57,014 bases of DNA from an uncultured Nesterenkonia sp. GTDB taxonomy: Bacteria; Actinomycetota; Actinomycetes; Actinomycetales; Micrococcaceae. The stretch lies in assembly GCA_947494195.1 (NCBI GenBank), contig CANLUC010000010.1, positions 1-57,014 on the forward strand, in the 5' to 3' direction. The position numbers and the translations under genes were made by a program. The notes beneath the pieces were generated by a model. That model worked only from the letters and a program-made list of their open reading frames with translations, ran no database searches and was not told the origin of the DNA. Within the stretch, counting starts at the first letter, position 1, and each line of letters opens with the position of its first letter. Positions 1-6,884 of the stretch are shown piece after piece.

Positions 1-491
1 GGTCGCACGAAGATCGAGTAGCCCGTCATATCAACACCCATCTACTCAGTGTTGCAATCACCGCAAGAACCCAAGGAACCTTCACCGTACGTCGTGCGAG
101 CTTCCTCCTCGACGACTTTTTATGTGTGAGTCGTAGCGATAAATGGCGGTCTTCTGACACCGATATCTGTCGCTTAGATCGACAGCACTGGGATGATGCA
201 CTGGACACTTGGCAGGCGCACGCGGAGTGACAGGCTCTGCACTGTCCGGGCAGGTCGCTACGTACTGCAGTGAACCTGCCAGGACGTTCCTCAACACTTT
301 CCAATTTGCGGAGGATTCCTTCGACCTCGCGCAGTCGGTGAGCACCGAATGTGGAATCTCGACCGATCAACGGTCCAGTAACCTCTCATAAGCCTGAAAG
401 CCTATTCAAGGAACCTTCGGAAACTCGCGGTGTTCTATCTATGAACTCCACACCATGCCCGGCCGTATCGCAGAGTTCTTCTTATCTCAGG
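1..491. other. Intergenic stretch without a recognisable gene
   Basis: I find no convincing gene in the first 491 bases. Short open frames exist on both strands, but none has a good ribosome binding site or a protein I recognise. The one notable element is the 18-base sequence at 128-145, which recurs at 2721-2738. The stretch may be eroded mobile-element DNA next to the redox cassette; that is inference. Confidence 0.4.
128..145 (+). repeat. Direct repeat flanking the MerR cassette, copy 1
   Basis: GAGTCGTAGCGATAAATG here matches GAGTCGTAGCGCTAAATG at 2721-2738 in 17 of 18 bases and in the same orientation. The two copies bracket the flavin reductase, thioredoxin-like and MerR genes. They could be transposon ends, recombination sites or the trace of a duplication; I cannot assign them to a known element. 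Confidence 0.6.
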
Positions 492-1862
492 TCAGAGCAT
501 CGAGCCCAGGTCAGACCCGACCGAAGGGTAAACCGCCGGAGAGGACCTCAATTCGCGCGCCGTGAGCCCGTACTTCATGGCCAGGCTGATCGTGTTGACC
601 AACTCGGCAACACCATGTCCGAACAGATGAGCCCCCACGATGCGATCACTCGATCGATCAACGAGGATCTTGACCGCCCCCGCCGTCTCGCCGACTCGAT
701 ACTGGGAGAACCACCGGCTGGTATCGGTATACCTGACCTCGATATCCATTCCGCGCGCCTGGGCTTCATCTTCGAGCACACCCACCCTAACGAGCTCCGG
801 GATCGTGAAGACCGCCGTGGGAGTCCCCGCATAGTCAGGCACAGCATTTCCTGACTTCAGAATGTTTGATGCCGCAACCTTGGCTTCCAATACGGCCACG
901 GGGGTCAGTGGCATCCCTTCAGTATCCGCAGCATCACCGGCGGCATACACGGCGGAATTCGTGACCGACTGCAGATCAGCCGACACGTCGATGCCTCCTG
1001 GACCATACGCCACACCTCCAGCCTCAAGATCAAGCCTGGACAGATCAGGGACACGTCCTGCCCCATGAACGACAAGGTCCACCTCAATCATCGACGCGAC
1101 GCCCTGCTGTTGAAGGTGCACCTGATACCCCGCGGGTGTCTCTTCCACACCGGTCATGCTGGTACCCGATTGCACGTCGACACCACACTCGGCGCCACGT
1201 CGGACCAGCAGATCCACCAGATCAGGGTCAAAGCCCTTCAACGGTCGCGATCCACGGTCGATGATGATCGGTCGGGACCCGGCGCGTGCTGCGATATGAG
1301 CGAATTCGAAGGACACGAACCCGCCTCCGACAAAGAGGACCCGCGGAGGAAGACTCTCGAGATTCAAAAACGCGGTGCTGTTGATCAGGTGCTCGTGGCC
1401 AGGAAAATCAAGCGACACAGGCGTGGCACCGGTCGCGATCAGGATCTTTGTTGCGTGATACTCCACCCCGGAGACCTCAACTTCGGTCGGGCCGGTGAAC
1501 ACTGCGGTGCCGTGGAGTGTCTGCACCCCGTGCGTCTTGAGCCCGTCTTCCATGCTGGCGGGCACCCCATCGGTGAAGCCGTGCTTATGCTTCATCAGCT
1601 GCGCCCAGTTCACCGATAGGCCCCCCTCATCGATGCCTTTATCCCCCATGAGATGTGCCGCCTCGAGGATCTCAGCTCCTCGGCGCAGAATCTTCTTCGG
1701 GTCACACCCCCGCAAGGCACAGGTGCCACCATAGGGAAGCGAGTCCACGATGGCCACACGCCATCCCTGGGACGCGCACTTGGTCGCTGCCGCGATTCCC
1801 GCCATCCCGGCACCAATAACCATCAGGTCGTACTTCTCGGGCTCCTCGTGCTTCCTCGTCAT
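492..1862 (-). CDS. Class I flavin disulfide reductase, mercuric reductase-like
   Basis: A 456-residue FAD/NAD(P)-dependent pyridine nucleotide-disulfide oxidoreductase of the glutathione reductase/mercuric reductase class. Visible features are the N-terminal FAD fold GAGMAG (17-22), the redox pair C48/C53 in GTCALRGC, a second nucleotide fold near residue 180 (VGGGFVSFEFA), and the FAD motif YAAGDAA. The C-terminus has AVYPS where lipoyl and glutathione reductases carry the HP-type catalytic base, a Tyr-for-His replacement also seen in MerA. Unlike MerA it has no N-terminal HMA domain and no C-terminal vicinal Cys pair, so mercuric reduction is unproven. Start ATG 1862 has AAGAAGG 8 nt upstream. 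It lies 69 bp behind the thioredoxin-like gene and should be co-transcribed from the MerR-type promoter at 2253-2284. Confidence 0.85.
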   Translation of the reverse strand: MTRKHEEPEKYDLMVIGAGMAGIAAATKCASQGWRVAIVDSLPYGGTCALRGCDPKKILRRGAEILEAAHLMGDKGIDEGGLSVNWAQLMKHKHGFTDGVPASMEDGLKTHGVQTLHGTAVFTGPTEVEVSGVEYHATKILIATGATPVSLDFPGHEHLINSTAFLNLESLPPRVLFVGGGFVSFEFAHIAARAGSRPIIIDRGSRPLKGFDPDLVDLLVRRGAECGVDVQSGTSMTGVEETPAGYQVHLQQQGVASMIEVDLVVHGAGRVPDLSRLDLEAGGVAYGPGGIDVSADLQSVTNSAVYAAGDAADTEGMPLTPVAVLEAKVAASNILKSGNAVPDYAGTPTAVFTIPELVRVGVLEDEAQARGMDIEVRYTDTSRWFSQYRVGETAGAVKILVDRSSDRIVGAHLFGHGVAELVNTISLAMKYGLTARELRSSPAVYPSVGSDLGSML

Positions 1863-1931
1863 ATCTACACCTTCTTTGAAGCGCCTCGACCGTCACGCAG
1901 CGGGGTGAATGGGATCCTCGGGACTCAGGAT

Positions 1932-2246
1932 TTATCTCGGCGTGAACTCAGCGTCTGCTAGCGCTGCGCGCAGCTGCTCCATGGTCGGGGCCCCGGCCAT
2001 CCCCTCAGGACTCACATACCGGCGACACGACAGGCCCACCGCACAAGAGGCCTCAGCGAATCTGTCGAAACCATCGATCAAAACGCTTGGGGAACCATGA
2101 AAGCCAACCAGCTCAGCCTCAGCATCGCTCTCTACCAGCTGCATACTCAGACTGATGTCGGAGCGCTCAGCACACAGCGCCTGGAGCCGCTCATGGGCGA
2201 TCTTCCAATTGGGGCATCCCTCAAAGTACTGCAGCACGATTTCCAT
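1932..2246 (-). CDS. Small thioredoxin-fold protein of mercury/redox cassettes
   Basis: A 104-residue protein with beta-alpha-beta character beginning MEIVLQYFEGCPNWK. The single Cys of the CPNW motif (C11) sits where thioredoxin-like proteins carry their active site, and GSPSVLIDG resembles the cis-Pro loop. Two more Cys lie in SCAVGLSC. Similar small proteins occur beside actinobacterial mercury and redox genes; a thiol-transfer or metal-relay role is inference. ATG 2246 lies 7 nt below the -10 box of the divergent MerR-type promoter, so the message is probably leaderless. It is the first gene of a two-gene unit with the downstream flavin reductase. Confidence 0.75.
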   Translation of the reverse strand: MEIVLQYFEGCPNWKIAHERLQALCAERSDISLSMQLVESDAEAELVGFHGSPSVLIDGFDRFAEASCAVGLSCRRYVSPEGMAGAPTMEQLRAALADAEFTPR

Positions 2247-2252
2247 GACCTG

Positions 2253-2284
2253 ACCTTAAACCTTGCAGTCAGGTACAAGGTCAA
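2253..2284 (-). promoter_or_regulatory. MerR-type promoter with overlong spacer and operator dyad
   Basis: On the minus strand a -35 box TTGACC (2284-2279) and a -10 box TAAGGT (2258-2253) are separated by 20 bp. That overlong spacer is typical of promoters activated by MerR regulators through DNA untwisting. Within it lies the dyad ACCTTG-N10-CAAGGT (2260-2281). The -10 box ends 6 nt before the ATG at 2246. The MerR gene diverges 17 bp away, which fits direct regulation. Confidence 0.85.
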
Positions 2285-2300
2285 GTCATAGGATGGGAGG

Positions 2301-2708
2301 GTGCTTATCGGAGAACTCAGCGCCATCACAGGTCTCGGACGTCAGACGATTCGCTTCTATGAACGCCAGGGCCTCTTGCCGGAACCAGCGCGAACGGGTG
2401 GCGGCTACCGTCGCTATGACGACCATGCCGTCGCACGGCTGCGGTTTATCCGTGCCGCCCAGGCTGCCGGCCTGAGCCTGAGCGAGGTACTGGACACGAT
2501 TGAGCTCCGCGAGACAGGCCAGACCCCTTGTGGACACGTCTCAGGTCTTCTCGAAGAGAAACTCGCCGATGTCCGGGCACGCCAAATTGAACTTCAGGTG
2601 CTAGCCGCTGATCTCGAACAGACCCTTCTGGCAAGCCAGAAACTGGACCCGGCAGACTGTAGAGACGCTGAGGTGTGCCACATCGTAACGGCCTCCAAAT
2701 CCTCCTAA
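2301..2708 (+). CDS. MerR-family metal-responsive regulator
   Basis: A 135-residue MerR-family regulator. The N-terminal winged HTH begins LIGELSAITGLGRQTIRFYE and is followed by a long dimerisation helix (about 75-112). Three Cys lie at C77, C120 and C126, close to C82, C117 and C126 of the Tn501 mercury regulator, so a thiophilic metal with mercury-like trigonal coordination is plausible. The start is GTG 2301 with a G-rich sequence immediately upstream. The divergent promoter at 2253-2284 has the expected overlong spacer and dyad. I call it MerR-like rather than merR because no mercury transport or organomercurial genes are present. Confidence 0.85.
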   Translation: MLIGELSAITGLGRQTIRFYERQGLLPEPARTGGGYRRYDDHAVARLRFIRAAQAAGLSLSEVLDTIELRETGQTPCGHVSGLLEEKLADVRARQIELQVLAADLEQTLLASQKLDPADCRDAEVCHIVTASKSS

Positions 2709-2720
2709 TCAGGAGATATG

Positions 2721-2738
2721 AGTCGTAGCGCTAAATGT
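2721..2738 (+). repeat. Direct repeat flanking the MerR cassette, copy 2
   Basis: Partner of the repeat at 128-145 (17 of 18 bases identical, same orientation). It starts 13 bp after the MerR gene stop codon and precedes the resolvase at 2938. Confidence 0.6.
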
Positions 2739-2937
2739 CACTCCTGCTGCACCTGAGCGGGTCATCACTAACGAGCGGAAAAGGCTCAGATAGCCGTCCC
2801 GTTTCCTTGGTTGTGGGACACTCTGCACCTCAAGCCGTTCAACTGCGCAGCTATCGGCGCGCCGGTATCCCGAAAGTTATCCCCACTATATTGTTCCAAT
2901 AAGAGCGTACGTTTCTGAGTACTGGTACTCTCAGGCC

Positions 2938-3561
2938 ATGGAGTTGGGATACGCGCGGGTTTCAACCGTGAAGCAGGACTTGGATCGACAGATAGAAGCG
3001 TTGCGGGAGGTCGGTATCGCAGCAGACCGGATCTACGTGGACAAGAAATCAGGGTCCACTGTGAACCGCCCCGGACTGAATGCGGTGCTCGATTACGCTC
3101 GCGACGGGGACGTCATTGTGGTGCACACCCTGGACCGGCTCGGCCGAACGGTCCGCGACACGTTGAACCTGATCCACGACCTGGCTGAGAGGGGAGTGGG
3201 GGTCCGAAACTTGGCTGACCCGATCAAGGTCGACTCCTCCAACCCGAATGATCCGATGGCGCAACTGGCTGTCGTGCTCCTGGCGCTCTTCGGTCAGATG
3301 GAGCGGACGTACTCCGTCGAGCGTGCGGCTCATGCTCGGGCAGTGGCCACTGCGAAGGGCCGACGAGTGGGCCGACCTTCGGTAGTGGACCCGGACAAGC
3401 TGGCCTACGCGGAGCATCTGCGCGAGTCCGGGCACACGATTGCTGAGATCGTCACGAAGACCGGGATCACCAGGACGAGTCTGTATCGCCACATGCCACC
3501 GCGGCCGGCCGCGGAGTTCACTGCTGGATTGCAGGATGGGACCGGTTCCACTCAGGCTTAA
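2938..3561 (+). CDS. Serine recombinase, resolvase/invertase type
   Basis: A 207-residue small serine recombinase. The catalytic domain starts ELGYARVST with nucleophile S9, followed by the IVVHTLDRLGR segment and the long E-helix (ALFGQMERTYSVERA). A C-terminal HTH (TIAEIVTKTGITRTSLYRH) binds the crossover site. The length suits Tn3-type resolvases and plasmid multimer resolvases. No transposase accompanies it. The upstream 60 bases are AT-richer and could hold a res site, though I could not define subsites. It lies immediately after the repeat that closes the redox cassette, so it may be what remains of the element that carried it. Confidence 0.9.
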   Translation: MELGYARVSTVKQDLDRQIEALREVGIAADRIYVDKKSGSTVNRPGLNAVLDYARDGDVIVVHTLDRLGRTVRDTLNLIHDLAERGVGVRNLADPIKVDSSNPNDPMAQLAVVLLALFGQMERTYSVERAAHARAVATAKGRRVGRPSVVDPDKLAYAEHLRESGHTIAEIVTKTGITRTSLYRHMPPRPAAEFTAGLQDGTGSTQA

Positions 3562-3587
3562 CCCGGTTGCCGCCAGGCATTCGCGAT

Positions 3588-3812
3588 TTACCCCTTCGGC
3601 GGATGAGGATCGTTGCCGTAGGAGTTGCGCTCACTAATGGTGCCGTCTTTGTTGTGGATAATATGCTCGACACCATCACGTCTTGCCATGTCTCGACCAG
3701 CTGCTTGTGCTTCGGCCTTTGTAGAAAAAGTGTTGGAAACGCGTTGTGAGCCTTCGCGTCGGTTAGCCCAACCGTCGCCGTGCGGAACCGTATGTACTGG
3801 TCTGCCTGCCAT
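3588..3812 (-). CDS. DUF2188 family small protein
   Basis: A 74-residue protein MAGRPVHTVPHGDGWANRRE ending NSYGNDPHPPKG, matching the DUF2188 pattern: a tryptophan-containing strand, an AEAQAAGRDMARR helix, then IIHNKDGTISERNSYG. Function is unknown. I chose ATG 3812 rather than codons further upstream because GAAAGGAG lies 8 nt before it. It is followed on the same strand by no gene and preceded by a DUF3892 gene, a pairing of small proteins often found in mobile DNA. Confidence 0.8.
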   Translation of the reverse strand: MAGRPVHTVPHGDGWANRREGSQRVSNTFSTKAEAQAAGRDMARRDGVEHIIHNKDGTISERNSYGNDPHPPKG

Positions 3813-3880
3813 TGCGTGTTCTCCTTTCATATGCTTCTGGATGAAGAGGCATGTCGTCTGGCCCAATAGGAGGCTGGGGC

Positions 3881-4120
3881 CTAGCAGTCCGGGAGATTGT
3901 CGAGGTTATTCGACGAGCTGCCGTCGGGATCAGTGGTTAGGTACTGCTGGCCACCACGAGTGACAACCCGAACGTAGACCCCTGGAGAAACGTCGTAGTA
4001 GTGGGGGTCGCGATGGATGTCCCGGATAGCTTCGCTTTTGGAGACCTTCCACGTCGGGCCGCAGAGGCCGATGATGTCTCCGTCTGAGTCCTTGCTGCTT
4101 TTCGTCACTCGGTTCGACAT
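3881..4120 (-). CDS. DUF3892 family small protein
   Basis: A 79-residue protein with the DUF3892 signature: KDSDGDIIGLCG near the start, SEAIRDIHRDPHYYDV in the middle, and YLTTDPDGSSSNNLDNLPDC at the end. Function is unknown. ATG 4120 is preferred over ATG 4138 because AAAGGGTG precedes it closely. It reads in the same direction as the DUF2188 gene 68 bp downstream, so the two may share a transcript. Confidence 0.75.
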   Translation of the reverse strand: MSNRVTKSSKDSDGDIIGLCGPTWKVSKSEAIRDIHRDPHYYDVSPGVYVRVVTRGGQQYLTTDPDGSSSNNLDNLPDC

Positions 4121-4266
4121 GTTCACCCTTTCGTTCATGTGATCTAAGTCACCAAAATACAGATCGTCCGTCGGTACAACAACGGATCGCGTGGGGCCAT
4201 CGGTGAAAGCCGGAGCTAATTGACTGTCGCTTTTGGGTCATCAGATTCTGTTATCAACCACGAGTA

Positions 4267-4412
4267 GTTTTATAAGACACTCAGCGGGAGTCGCACTGCG
4301 CACCTCCAGTTCTGCGTGAATCCGGGGCCGGCGTTGTCTCATAAACCTGTCTCGACACGAATTGTCTCAGAAGTGAGGTCCGCACATGTTTGTGAGGCAT
4401 TCTTGTCTTATG
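4267..4412 (+). repeat. Repeated TGTCTYATRA motifs, candidate res region
   Basis: The motif appears inverted at 4267-4280 (GTTTTATAAGACAC) and direct at 4334-4347 (TTGTCTCATAAACC) and 4403-4416 (TTGTCTTATGAGGC). TGTCTC also recurs at 4348-4353 and 4363-4368. Clustered inverted and direct motifs just upstream of a serine resolvase are expected for its own recombination and autoregulation site. The last copy overlaps the resolvase start codon. Subsite boundaries are not established. Confidence 0.45.
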
Positions 4413-4985
4413 AGGCTTTTGGGGTACACGCGAGTCAGCACGGCGAGTCAGGATTCACAGTTGCAGGTTGATGCTTTGCTGGGGGAGGGGGTGCAGCGTC
4501 GGGATGTCTTCTTCGATGTCACCTCGGGATCGAAGACCGCAGTCTCTCGTCCAGGCATGAAGAAGCTGCTTGAATATGCTGAGTCCGGAGACACTGTGGT
4601 GGTGTGGCGCGTCGACCGGCTGGGCCGGTCATTGATCGACGTGCTTAACACTGTGAATCTTCTCCGGGACAGGGGAGTGGCGGTGAAGTCCATCAGTGAC
4701 GGTATTGATCCTGCGACCTCGACGGGTCGGTTGATGTTGAACATGCTGGCCACCTTGGCGGAGTACGAACGAGAGCTCATCACAGAACGAGTCAACGCCG
4801 GCATCGCGGCTGCGAAGCAGAGTGGAACGCGCTTTGGCCGGCCACCGACGGATCCTACGGTGATCGCAGAGAAGCTTCGCTTAGTCCAAGAAGCACGAGC
4901 TCGAGGGCGGACTGTGACGGAGGCCGCGAAACTGGTGGGGTGGAGTAGGGCGACCTTTTACCGACACCAGGGCGCGGCGCGCTGA
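4410..4985 (+). CDS. Serine recombinase, resolvase/invertase type (second copy)
   Basis: A 191-residue resolvase starting MRLLGYTRVST with nucleophile S10. The VVVWRVDRLGRS segment, the MLATLAEYERELITERVNAG helix and a C-terminal HTH (TVTEAAKLVGWSRATFYRH) are all visible. It is only distantly related to the resolvase at 2938. An alternative in-frame ATG at 4386 would add eight residues (MFVRHSCL) and has GAGGT upstream; I prefer 4410 because family members begin with the MRLLGYTRVST strand. It sits at the left edge of the lower-GC block that holds the reverse transcriptase. Confidence 0.88.
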   Translation: MRLLGYTRVSTASQDSQLQVDALLGEGVQRRDVFFDVTSGSKTAVSRPGMKKLLEYAESGDTVVVWRVDRLGRSLIDVLNTVNLLRDRGVAVKSISDGIDPATSTGRLMLNMLATLAEYERELITERVNAGIAAAKQSGTRFGRPPTDPTVIAEKLRLVQEARARGRTVTEAAKLVGWSRATFYRHQGAAR

Positions 4986-5082
4986 AACGTTGACTGGATC
5001 CAGGCGCTCTCTACTGGCGTGACGTTGTGCTCGAGGTGCTCTTATAGGTGAAAGGCGATCACACTAGCAAGGACCATTTTTG

Positions 5083-5253
5083 TTGAGATTTCTGCCTACC
5101 GTCTTCGAAGACGCTCCGCTGGAAGCACCAGAAGTACCGGTAGGCTCGGGTGGAATTGCTCCCATGGTTCGGATTCCGAGACCGCGCCCAGGGCCGGATG
5201 CGCCACCGGAGACCGCGGGCTTAGCTACATCCACGATCTTTGGCTCAGGTTAA
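5083..5253 (+). CDS. Possible proline-rich small protein (56 aa)
   Basis: An open frame from TTG 5083 to TAA 5253 encodes a proline-rich peptide (segments such as FEDAPLEAPEVPVGSGG and RIPRPRPGPDAPPE). AAGGA lies about 9-13 nt upstream. I do not recognise it. It ends 33 bp before the nucleotidyltransferase-like gene and could be the first gene of that unit. The TTG start and low-complexity content make it weak. Confidence 0.25.
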   Translation: MRFLPTVFEDAPLEAPEVPVGSGGIAPMVRIPRPRPGPDAPPETAGLATSTIFGSG

Positions 5254-5286
5254 CGCAAGCCCCTACGACAAAATCGCAGAGGAAAT

Positions 5287-5853
5287 ATGAGTGGAATCCT
5301 GGCAGGTACAGCGCTGCCGCCGCTTGTCGGTATCCACAGCCCGGCGACAGAAGAGTACGAGCATTTGCCACTCGGGCGTTGGAGTTGCGCCGAATCTGAC
5401 ATCGTCCGGGCCTTCGATGTGCCGAACGACCCACGCCGCCACGAGTTGTGGACCGGTTGGAAGCAGCATCTGGAGCTTGTGAGGAGAGCGACCGGGACAG
5501 TTGCAGCCTGTTGGCTCTCCGGAACTTTCTTTACTTCCAAGGATCACCCGGGAGATATTGACAGCGTCTACATCGTCTCGGCGGAAAAGTATCGCGGTAT
5601 GAGCAGACAGCAGTTGATGCAGTGGAAATTTGCCTTCGCCGGGACTGAAGTGCACGGTCTCGACCTAGATGCCTTTCCGCTTCTGTGGGACCCCTACGCC
5701 GGCGCCGTCGTTGACTCTCCCGAAGCTAGTGACTACGTCTATTACAGGGGATACTGGGACGACCTATGGAGCCGGATGAGGGGTCCGAATCGCTCACCCG
5801 ACCCTCGACCGAGACGAGGATATGTGGAGGTGATCATCGATGGTTACAAATGA
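5287..5853 (+). CDS. DUF6932-like nucleotidyltransferase-fold protein
   Basis: A 188-residue protein with a polymerase-beta-type nucleotidyltransferase core. The segment CWLSGTFFTSKDHPGDID supplies the Gly-Ser/Thr turn (G79-T80) and the two metal-binding acids D90 and D92; LDLDAF (127-129) can give the third acid. The pattern is like proteins annotated DUF6932. Such folds occur as MNT-type antitoxins and as defence effectors. Start ATG 5287 has AGAGGAA upstream. It overlaps the next gene by 14 bp, with the ribosome binding site of that gene inside its end, so the two are translationally coupled. Function here is inference. Confidence 0.6.
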   Translation: MSGILAGTALPPLVGIHSPATEEYEHLPLGRWSCAESDIVRAFDVPNDPRRHELWTGWKQHLELVRRATGTVAACWLSGTFFTSKDHPGDIDSVYIVSAEKYRGMSRQQLMQWKFAFAGTEVHGLDLDAFPLLWDPYAGAVVDSPEASDYVYYRGYWDDLWSRMRGPNRSPDPRPRRGYVEVIIDGYK

Positions 5854-6838
5854 GGAGCTAGAAGCCCGCCTCCAGCGCTACTCCGAAACTCTCTCTGACG
5901 ATGATCTTGTTCGTCTCCACGAGCGCACCCCGCAGGACTGGAACCGCGCCGGTGTTGAAGCAATGGCAAAGCAACTCGGGGATGCACGCGCTATGAACTC
6001 GCGTGGAGCCCTTAGGTTCCACGGAACTGGCGTCGAGGGACATAGAGCCTCACTTAGCTCCATCGGACTTATCGCCGACGCCTGGCAGCGTTCAATTACT
6101 GCAGTAGGTGCCGCAATGGAAGGGGTCAGGTCGGCGCGAGGCCAAGTACCAGGCATCATCACAGCCCGCACAGCTCTGATGTTGGAAGCGACTCCTGTAC
6201 CTGGATCTGTCGTCTTCAACATTGTCCCTAGAGGCGACGCACTCGAAGAGATCGAACCAGACGGGGACCGACCCTTAAGTGACGAATGGAGGGACCGACC
6301 TCTGATCGACCGCGCCTCGGAAACGGTCGTCTTGCTATTGGCAGACATGACGCGGGTCAATCTAGACGCTACCGAGCATCTAGCTCACACCCTTGGCGAA
6401 CTTGGTGCCCGGGTGGGTGCCAGTCTCTCCCATCTCGCCAGCTCTATAGCAAAGTCCGGTATTGCCCTCGACTCGGTATGGCAGGAGCCTGAACACGAGA
6501 CAGTGCGTTCTCGCGTAACACCTGAGCAGGCGCGCTGGATTAGTGAATTTATTAGCCAGCGCAAGCTGTACCGCGAAGAGGAGACGGTCACCGGATATCT
6601 TCGGACCATCAGTCTCGACGACAAGTGGAGAATCGTCCTTGACGATGGCAAAGAAATGCGGCTAGACGCTACCGATGTTCCGGAGGGTGTGGCGAAACAG
6701 CAGAACCTCGATAATCGTGTCGCTATGACGGTGGAGATCACTCATAGCATCAGATCTGACGGGGGACAGAGCAGTGCCTACAGGCTCCTGCATGTCGAAC
6801 CGGCACTCTCAAGTGTTGAAGAATCTATGGACCCCTAG
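5840..6838 (+). CDS. Unrecognised 332-aa protein coupled to the nucleotidyltransferase-like gene
   Basis: I do not recognise this protein. It begins with an acidic amphipathic stretch (NEELEARLQRYSETLSDDD), continues with a helical region around residues 60-110 (SLSSIGLIADAWQRSITAVG), a strand-rich middle (PVPGSVVFNIVPRG), a long Ala/Leu-rich helix region (160-215), and a C-terminal part from about 245 that looks like a small beta barrel (TVTGYLRTISLDDKWRIVLD). No membrane segment or signal peptide is seen. GGAGGTGATC lies 4 nt before ATG 5840. It is tightly coupled to the upstream nucleotidyltransferase-like gene and ends 46 bp from the convergent reverse transcriptase gene, so all three may form one defence locus. 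Confidence 0.75.
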   Translation: MVTNEELEARLQRYSETLSDDDLVRLHERTPQDWNRAGVEAMAKQLGDARAMNSRGALRFHGTGVEGHRASLSSIGLIADAWQRSITAVGAAMEGVRSARGQVPGIITARTALMLEATPVPGSVVFNIVPRGDALEEIEPDGDRPLSDEWRDRPLIDRASETVVLLLADMTRVNLDATEHLAHTLGELGARVGASLSHLASSIAKSGIALDSVWQEPEHETVRSRVTPEQARWISEFISQRKLYREEETVTGYLRTISLDDKWRIVLDDGKEMRLDATDVPEGVAKQQNLDNRVAMTVEITHSIRSDGGQSSAYRLLHVEPALSSVEESMDP

Positions 6839-6884
6839 ATCTGGCCAATAGACCGCGCTCAAGTATTAGGCTGGCGATGACACG

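Noticed and set aside
492-1862. Naming the flavin reductase merA
   Set aside because: The C-terminal vicinal Cys pair and N-terminal HMA domain of mercuric reductase are absent, and there are no mercury transport genes.
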